A stretch of 10,186 nucleotides of DNA from NCBI GenBank assembly GCA_023450745.1, contig JAEXGR010000077.1, positions 1 to 10,186 of the forward strand, given 5' to 3'. The notes beneath the pieces were generated by a model, which did not search any database, was not told where the DNA came from, and saw only the letters and a list, made by a program, of their open reading frames with translations. The DNA comes from Synergistota bacterium. Its GTDB lineage: Bacteria > Synergistota > Synergistia > Synergistales > Synergistaceae. How positions within the stretch are numbered: the stretch's first letter is position 1; each line of letters begins with the position of its first letter. The position numbers and the translations under genes were made by a program. Below, in pieces: positions 5,202-10,186 of the stretch.

Positions 5202-5697
5202 TCCCGTTTTCCTCCATACTGTTTTTGGATACTTTATTATACAACAGCCACCGGGACTTTTTCAAGCTGTTTTTAGGTGTTTTCCTCTTGATAGTGGATT
5301 TTTTACAGACAGTGGATATGGAATGAAAAAGCCGCTGGGCCAAAGTGATGATCGGACTCAATAAAAAAGAAAAAACACGGTGGACCATCAGCAGTAGCCA
5401 GTTAAAAAAACGGATTACCAACCGGCTGACTGTATTGTGGTACAGCAACCAGCCGATAATAACACCAAGGATGATGAAGTAACGCAAGCGGCCGGCCGAT
5501 TCCATGAGTAGATAGTTGAATAGCAAGACTCCGAACAGAAGAAAATAGAGAATATCAAGGATAACATGGGGTTGTGCTTGCGCGGGAAATAATCCGCGAA
5601 TAGTGTAGAATGCATCATAAAGCAAACTGAGCAATGTACCAAGCAGCAGCGACTGCAAAAACTGTATAACAGGAGGAACTGCGGATATCAGTGTCAC
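5029..5697 (-). CDS. yabQ: Spore cortex biosynthesis protein YabQ, with anomalous 3' end
   Basis: GTG start at 5697; AAAGGGGG precedes it by 11 bases, and the gene follows the yabP stop by 17 bases. Hydrophobic helices at about residues 10-34, 45-65, 70-88 and 92-118 fit the multi-pass YabQ family, which is needed for cortex formation during sporulation. A basic soluble tail then ends near RWLLYNKVSK (149-158). Residues 166-222 are read from DNA that also encodes divIC in another frame. They are rich in H, R, P, T and C, unlike a natural YabQ tail. In the -1 frame after AAA at residue 158 the gene would end KQYGGKRE, with a TGA overlapping the divIC ATG, giving 166 aa. The long overlap is therefore probably an indel or an unusual ending rather than functional sequence. 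Confidence 0.8.
   Translation of the reverse strand: MTLISAVPPVIQFLQSLLLGTLLSLLYDAFYTIRGLFPAQAQPHVILDILYFLLFGVLLFNYLLMESAGRLRYFIILGVIIGWLLYHNTVSRLVIRFFNWLLLMVHRVFSFLLSPIITLAQRLFHSISTVCKKSTIKRKTPKNSLKKSRWLLYNKVSKNSMEENGNEKAPDHQTDQPHSKSHHRFSRTAHCGVFCERPCAGCPDEKRTGRRTTARGQSTGRK
5236..5265 (-). promoter_or_regulatory. Sigma-A promoter for divIC, inside yabQ
   Basis: On the minus strand TTGAAA (5265-5260) and a perfect TATAAT (5241-5236) have an 18-base spacer. The expected start, near 5229, leaves a leader of about 28 bases before the divIC ATG, enough for its GGAGG. This would let the vegetative division gene be expressed independently of the sporulation genes upstream. Confidence 0.75.
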
Positions 5698-5714
5698 GCC
5701 GGAACATTCCCCCT

Positions 5715-6008
5715 TTAGCGGAACAGACGGCCGAAAAAGCCGCTGGATTGCGGTTGGTTATCGGTATAAGTTAGGCTGATGATCTCTCCTTCCAAAGAAA
5801 GATCGCCGCTTTCCACATCGATGCGGTTGATGTGCAGGTCATAACCGTGGATAATGAGTTCGCCCAGTTCGGTGGCTAAGGCTACGGTTTCTTCATCAAA
5901 GCTCTCTACATCAGTCACCCCGCTGACAGAAAGCCGCTTTCGATCTTCAATTACGAGGGTGTGAGGAGCACTCATTGCAGTAGAGCTCATGTCTTTCATG
6001 CGTTCCAT
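5715..6008 (-). CDS. yabP: Sporulation protein YabP
   Basis: 97 aa. AAGGGGGA lies 6 bases before ATG at 6008. The core has the beta-rich YabP/YqfC pattern: HTLVIEDRKRLSVSGVTDVE (16-35), ESFDEETVALATELGELIIHG, then INRIDVESGDLSLEGEI. YabP and YqfC families share the idea that a short protein is made in the mother cell during engulfment; YabP is needed for normal spore cortex in B. subtilis. The C-terminus NQPQSSGFFGRLFR resembles the ends of family members (a polar linker and a final F-x-R-L-F segment). It pairs with yabQ downstream (17-base gap) and is preceded by a sigma-E-like promoter, which supports a mother-cell role. The RNA-binding protein gene rqcP/yabO, usually just upstream in Bacilli, is not here; polC takes its place. 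Confidence 0.92.
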   Translation of the reverse strand: MERMKDMSSTAMSAPHTLVIEDRKRLSVSGVTDVESFDEETVALATELGELIIHGYDLHINRIDVESGDLSLEGEIISLTYTDNQPQSSGFFGRLFR

Positions 6009-6048
6009 TTTTTGTCCCCCTTTTTATAAAATGGTGAGATCTTGCTAC

Positions 6049-6077
6049 ACTATATGCGGTGGCTGGACAAAATATCC
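6049..6077 (-). promoter_or_regulatory. Sigma-E-like promoter of yabPQ
   Basis: On the minus strand GGATATT (6077-6071) and CATATAGT (6056-6049) have a 14-base spacer. The B. subtilis sigma-E consensus is about KMATATT-N14/15-CATACAHT, so six of seven and six of eight positions match. The start point would be near 6042, 34 bases before yabP. yabP is a known sigma-E gene in B. subtilis, which agrees. No good sigma-A promoter is seen here. Confidence 0.65.
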
Positions 6078-6080
6078 GGG

Positions 6081-6113
6081 AAAAGAAAAGCCTGAGGTTT
6101 TTGAAACCTCAGG
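6081..6113 (-). terminator. Terminator of polC
   Basis: Perfect 10-bp stem CCTGAGGTTT (6091-6100) and AAACCTCAGG (6104-6113) with a 3-base loop. CTTTTCTTTT (6090-6081) follows on the minus strand. It separates polC from the yabPQ promoter. Confidence 0.85.
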
Positions 6114-6128
6114 TCTTATTCTTTATAG

Positions 6129-6148
6129 AAATGTTTCATGAAACATTT
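6129..6148. repeat. 20-bp perfect palindrome with parS-like core
   Basis: A perfect 20-bp palindrome, centred on CATG, between the polC stop and its terminator. The core TGTTTCATGAAACA (6132-6145) equals the ParB/Spo0J site TGTTTCACGTGAAACA with the central CG removed. It might be a protein-binding site or a small hairpin in the polC 3' untranslated region. ParB sites need exact spacing, so I do not call it parS. Confidence 0.6.
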
Positions 6149-6158
6149 TGAAGGCAAT

Positions 6159-9100
6159 TTACCCGAAAAAGCTGATTTGACTGCTTTCTGGTAGAGAGGC
6201 CAGTGAACCATGCTCCCGGAGCAGATCGATGACCGTTTTACTGACGCCGGCACGGGTTGTCAAGTCATCGATGGAAAGGTAAGGACCTTTCTTCCCGGCT
6301 TCCGCCAAGGAGGTGGCAGCGGCTGCGCCCAATCCTTTTAACGCTGTAAATGGTAAGCGCAGTTTATCCCCTTCTAGACGATATAATGTTGCATCAGATT
6401 GATACAAATCCACGGGAAGCAGCTCAATTCCACGCAAAAGCATCTCATAAGTTACCTGCAGTGTTTCCAACTGGTCGCTCTCCTTCTGGGAGATATCATT
6501 CCCCTTAGCTGTGAGCGACAAGATCTTTTGCTTTACAGCTGCGGGCCCAAGGATAGCTGTATTGGCGTCGAAGTCATCTCCGCGTGAGGTGAAATATACA
6601 GCATAGAATTCCCGCGGGCGGTAGACCTTGAACCATCCTAAACGGACGGCAGCGATAACATAGGCTGCGGCGTGCGCCTTCGGGAACATATACTGGATTT
6701 TGAGACAACTATCAATATACCACTGCGGAACATTATGAGCCAACATATCCTGCTTCATTTCATCGGTCAGCAGTTTGGGGGCTTTACCTTTACGGGTGAT
6801 TTCCATAATCTTAAAGGCGAGCTTGGGTTCCATCCCATGGTGCAGCAGGTATGTCATTATGCTATCACGAGTACCGATTACTTCGGAAATAGTACAGGTG
6901 CCGTTGCGGATCAGGTCCTGTGCATTGCCCAACCAAACAGCGGTGCCGTGGGAAAGCCCGGAGATTTGCAGCAGATCAGAGAAGGTTTTTGGCTTTGCTT
7001 CCAGCAGCATTCCGCGTACAAACCCAGTACCCATTTCCGGCAGAGCCAGTGTGCCATTGGCAATGCCGATATCATCCAGTGTGATTCCAAGCGCTTCACA
7101 GGATGTGAACAGCGTATAAACTGCCGGATCATTGGTAGGGGTATCATTGATTTTAAGCCCCGTATAATCCTCCAAATGCTTGTATAGTGTTGGTACAACA
7201 TGCCCCAGTTCATCCAGCTTGAGGATAGTATCATGGAGTGAGTGGAAATCGAAATGGGTGGTGATGATATCGGAGTTTGGATCATCGGCCGGGTGCTGCA
7301 CTGGACAGAAATCGTAGACCTCATAGTCATTGGGAATAACGACCATGCCACCGGGATGTTGGCCAGTGGTGCGCTTGACACCGGTGCAGCCTTGGATCAG
7401 TCGATTTTCTTCGGCATTGGTGACAGTTTGGCCGCGCTCCTCCAGGAAATGCTTAACATAGCCAAAAGCGGTCTTATCCTTAACGGTACTGATAGTACCT
7501 GCTTTGAACACATGGTCACGGCCAAATAGTTCTTCGGTATACCGGTGGGCACGGGACTGATATTCATTGGCAAAGTTAAGATCGATATCCGGTTCTTTAT
7601 CGCCATCAAAGCCCAGGAAAGTCTCAAATGGGATCTCGTGACCATCCTGGTACATCTCTATCCCGCAGTTCGGACATTTTTTATGGGGAAGGTCAAATCC
7701 GGAACCATAGCTGCCATCAGTGATAAATTCGCTGTGCTTGCACTTACGGCAAAGATAATGCGGCGCCAGCGGGTTGACCTCCGAAATGCCTGCCATAGTA
7801 GCTACAAATGAGGAACCGACCGATCCACGGGAACCGACCTGATAGCCTTCCTCATTGGAACGGTAAATAAGCTTTTGGGCGATCATATACAGCACTGCAA
7901 AGCCGTGTTTGGTAATAGAATCCAACTCGCGATTCAGGCGCTTCTCCACAATCTCTGGCAGGGGGTCGCCGTACATTTCCTTGGCGCGGGTAGTGGTAAT
8001 GCGAATCAGATCCTCTTCCGAGCCTGGAATGCTGGGCGGGAATGTGCCTTTTGGAATTGGACGAACATATTCCACGCTTTCGGCAATTTTGCGGGGGTTA
8101 TCAATAACGATTTCCCGCGCGGTCTCATCTGGCAGATAATCAAATTCCTTCAGCATCTGGTCAGTTGTACGGAAGAAGAGTGGTGCCTGATTATCCGCAT
8201 CCTTAAAGCCCATCCCAGCCATCAGGATTTCCCGAAAGCGAGCATCTTTCTGTTCCATAAAGTGAACATCACCGGTGGCAACGACCGGAATACCAAGCTG
8301 TTTGCCGAGTTTAAGTACAGTGATATTGAAGTTCTGAATGTCCTTTTCACTGCGGACCTCTCCATCCCGTACCATGAACATATTATTACCTAGGGGCTGG
8401 ATCTCCAAATAATCGTAAAAAGAAGCGATATCGCAAAGCTCAGTCCATTTCTTCCCTTCCCGGATTGCTTTATAGAGTTCGCCGGCTTCACAGGCGGAGC
8501 CAACCAACAGTCCCTCCCGGTATTTTACCAGCAGACTCTTAGGAATTCGAGGCTTTTTATGGAAGTATTCCAAATGAGAGGCGGAGATTATCTTGTAGAG
8601 GTTTTTAAGGCCAACTTGATTTTGCACTAGCAGAACAATATGGTAGGGATGAGTTTTGGTGTTGTTCTGCTGGCCAATGGAGTGATTAATCTCCGACACC
8701 ATAGTAATCTTCTTTTCTGCAACCAGTTCGTCCAGCATCTTGAGGAAGATCTCGGCAAGTACGCGGGCATCGTCATCGGCACGATGATGGTGCTTCTGTT
8801 CCACACCCATATGCTCCGCTAGGGTATCCAACTTGTGTTTTCTCAGTTCCGGATACATGGCACGGCCCATCACCAGGGTGTCTATCTGCACCGGGTCCTC
8901 TTCCCTGCCACAGCGACGGATGGCTGTCCGCAAAAAGCCCATATCGAAATCTGCATTGTGGGCGACAAAGATATCACAGCCATCACAGAAATGGAAAAAC
9001 TGTTCTAGCGCTTCGCTTTCGGTGGGGGCACCGGCCACCATCTCATTGGTGATACTGGTAAGTCGGGTAATTTCGGGTGAAATGGCTTTTTCGGGGTCGA

Positions 9101-10186
9101 CAAAGGTATCAAATGAGTCGATGATCTGGCCGTTTTCTACCTTAACCGCACCAATTTCGATGATGCGCTCACTGGCGTTAGAGAGACCAGTGGTTTCCAG
9201 ATCGAATACAATATATCGACCATCGATTACTGCGTCTGTTTGGCCCTTTACGGCGGGCAGCATGTCATTGATGAAATAGCCTTCGACGCCATAAATCGCC
9301 TTAAACTCAGGATCATCCTTCCGAATCTTATCAACAGCGTTCATGACTTCTGGGAAGGCCTGCACCACGCCGTGGTCGGTAATGGCGATGGCCGGATGCC
9401 CCCATTCATGGGCACGGTATACCAACTGTTCTGCCGGGGTTACGGCATCCATGGCTGACATGGTGGTGTGCAGATGCAGCTCTACACGCTTTACTGGGGC
9501 GTCATCGGTGATAATGTTCTTCTTGACGGTGTTGATATTGCGAGGACGCATGACCATATCGCGGTCATATTTATCGTAGGAAATATCGCCTTGGATCAGG
9601 ATCGTGTCACCGACACTGATGGCTTCCAACTTGGCCTTATTGCCAATCTCATCAAATATTTTGAGATTGATGGAGCCGGTATAATCGGTGATCGCGATAC
9701 TCATGATGAAGTGGTTATTATCCCGAGTGATGCGGCTTTCCGTAGAAAAAACATCACCCCAAATAACCGCTGAACCGGTATCCAGCGCCAAATTGGAAAT
9801 GGGCATGGGGGAACCTTTAATGAGACGGTAATTGCCTACAGGCTTTTTGCTGCTTTCCTCATAAGGGGTATCCGCTTTTTCTCGCTTAGGGGTATGGGGT
9901 TTGGGAGATGTCTTTGGCGCTGCAGGAGCAAAAGCGCTCTCTTCCTGTAGTGGCTTCGACAAAGGAGTAGCATCTTCCCACGGAGGTGCCTCTTCCGGAA
10001 TTGGAGGAATCTCCGGGATATAGTCATCTACTACAGTTGGTCTCGGATCTATGGGTTTCAGCTCGTAATCCGGAACGGGAATAAAACTAACCTGCGGCCG
10101 TATACCAAATAACGCTTCTGCTTGTGCGGCAATTTTCCCTGGCAAAGCAAGTGGCTCCAGAAATGTCACCATTTGTTCCGGCAGCC
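6159..10186 (-). CDS. polC: DNA polymerase III PolC-type alpha subunit (N-terminus beyond the window)
   Basis: The replicative polymerase of low-GC Gram-positives. At least 1337 residues are visible from the first in-window Met (10172). The frame is open to the edge and B. subtilis PolC has 1437 residues, so about 100 or more are missing. In order: end of the N-terminal domain (1-33), a Pro-rich linker (about 34-112), OB fold (about 120-215), and PHP domain (HLHTTMS 233-239, ITDHG 264-268, GDVHF 634-638). The PHP domain is split by a 3'-5' proofreading exonuclease (319-480) with FDLETTG (D324, E326), HNADFD (405-410) and H463/D468. A four-Cys zinc site follows (C808, C811, C833, C836), then the polymerase core with catalytic D862 and D864 in PDIDLNF and D987 in LKLDELG. 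A helix-hairpin-helix lies near 1305-1322, and the C-terminal SQISFFG is a beta-clamp binding motif. All key residues are intact. Confidence 0.98.
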   Translation of the reverse strand, partial: LPEQMVTFLEPLALPGKIAAQAEALFGIRPQVSFIPVPDYELKPIDPRPTVVDDYIPEIPPIPEEAPPWEDATPLSKPLQEESAFAPAAPKTSPKPHTPKREKADTPYEESSKKPVGNYRLIKGSPMPISNLALDTGSAVIWGDVFSTESRITRDNNHFIMSIAITDYTGSINLKIFDEIGNKAKLEAISVGDTILIQGDISYDKYDRDMVMRPRNINTVKKNIITDDAPVKRVELHLHTTMSAMDAVTPAEQLVYRAHEWGHPAIAITDHGVVQAFPEVMNAVDKIRKDDPEFKAIYGVEGYFINDMLPAVKGQTDAVIDGRYIVFDLETTGLSNASERIIEIGAVKVENGQIIDSFDTFVDPEKAISPEITRLTSITNEMVAGAPTESEALEQFFHFCDGCDIFVAHNADFDMGFLRTAIRRCGREEDPVQIDTLVMGRAMYPELRKHKLDTLAEHMGVEQKHHHRADDDARVLAEIFLKMLDELVAEKKITMVSEINHSIGQQNNTKTHPYHIVLLVQNQVGLKNLYKIISASHLEYFHKKPRIPKSLLVKYREGLLVGSACEAGELYKAIREGKKWTELCDIASFYDYLEIQPLGNNMFMVRDGEVRSEKDIQNFNITVLKLGKQLGIPVVATGDVHFMEQKDARFREILMAGMGFKDADNQAPLFFRTTDQMLKEFDYLPDETAREIVIDNPRKIAESVEYVRPIPKGTFPPSIPGSEEDLIRITTTRAKEMYGDPLPEIVEKRLNRELDSITKHGFAVLYMIAQKLIYRSNEEGYQVGSRGSVGSSFVATMAGISEVNPLAPHYLCRKCKHSEFITDGSYGSGFDLPHKKCPNCGIEMYQDGHEIPFETFLGFDGDKEPDIDLNFANEYQSRAHRYTEELFGRDHVFKAGTISTVKDKTAFGYVKHFLEERGQTVTNAEENRLIQGCTGVKRTTGQHPGGMVVIPNDYEVYDFCPVQHPADDPNSDIITTHFDFHSLHDTILKLDELGHVVPTLYKHLEDYTGLKINDTPTNDPAVYTLFTSCEALGITLDDIGIANGTLALPEMGTGFVRGMLLEAKPKTFSDLLQISGLSHGTAVWLGNAQDLIRNGTCTISEVIGTRDSIMTYLLHHGMEPKLAFKIMEITRKGKAPKLLTDEMKQDMLAHNVPQWYIDSCLKIQYMFPKAHAAAYVIAAVRLGWFKVYRPREFYAVYFTSRGDDFDANTAILGPAAVKQKILSLTAKGNDISQKESDQLETLQVTYEMLLRGIELLPVDLYQSDATLYRLEGDKLRLPFTALKGLGAAAATSLAEAGKKGPYLSIDDLTTRAGVSKTVIDLLREHGSLASLPESSQISFFG

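Noticed and set aside
1..10186. CRISPR array, tRNA or rRNA genes, insertion sequence or transposase
   Set aside because: No regularly spaced repeats, cloverleaf-like sequences, rRNA segments or transposase motifs were found on either strand.

Overview
The window reads as a low- to mid-GC, Gram-positive, spore-forming bacterium of the class Clostridia. The evidence is a PolC-type replicative polymerase, the sporulation proteins YabP and YabQ, a long-form ribosome hibernation factor and a DivIC-type division protein. The gene style would suit the Oscillospirales (inference; no taxonomic marker such as rRNA is present).

Right part (about 1250-10186): an ordinary chromosomal stretch, all on the minus strand. 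In transcription order it holds polC (5' end beyond the right edge), a terminator, a sigma-E-like promoter, yabP, yabQ, divIC, an S1-domain RNA-binding protein (YabR-like), a terminator, an HutI-like amidohydrolase, a sigma-A promoter, hpf, a terminator, rlmL-type methyltransferase and a final bidirectional terminator. The yabP-yabQ-divIC-yabR order is conserved in Firmicutes. Here the two spore genes have a sigma-E-type promoter, and the vegetative divIC/S1 pair has its own sigma-A promoter inside the 3' end of yabQ.

Left part (1-about 1250): different in character and probably the edge of an integrated mobile element. It holds the C-terminal end of a plus-strand protein that resembles Zot/FtsK-like P-loop ATPases of filamentous phages and plasmids. 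Two small membrane-protein genes face it and share its terminator; one of only 48 codons is easily missed.

A 430-base stretch without a convincing protein gene follows (824-1254). It contains a stem-loop, an 86-base imperfect palindrome with 26-bp arms, three exact copies of a near-palindromic 12-mer around a very good sigma-A promoter, and a terminator. That arrangement would give a small RNA of about 114 nt with no usable start codon. The palindrome and the promoter/repeat cluster are the most interesting unexplained structures.

Other points of interest are a yabQ frame that runs 173 bases into divIC and could be restored by one base, a 20-bp perfect palindrome after polC that looks like a parS site lacking its two central bases, and an rlmL gene placed directly after a terminator with no promoter of its own.
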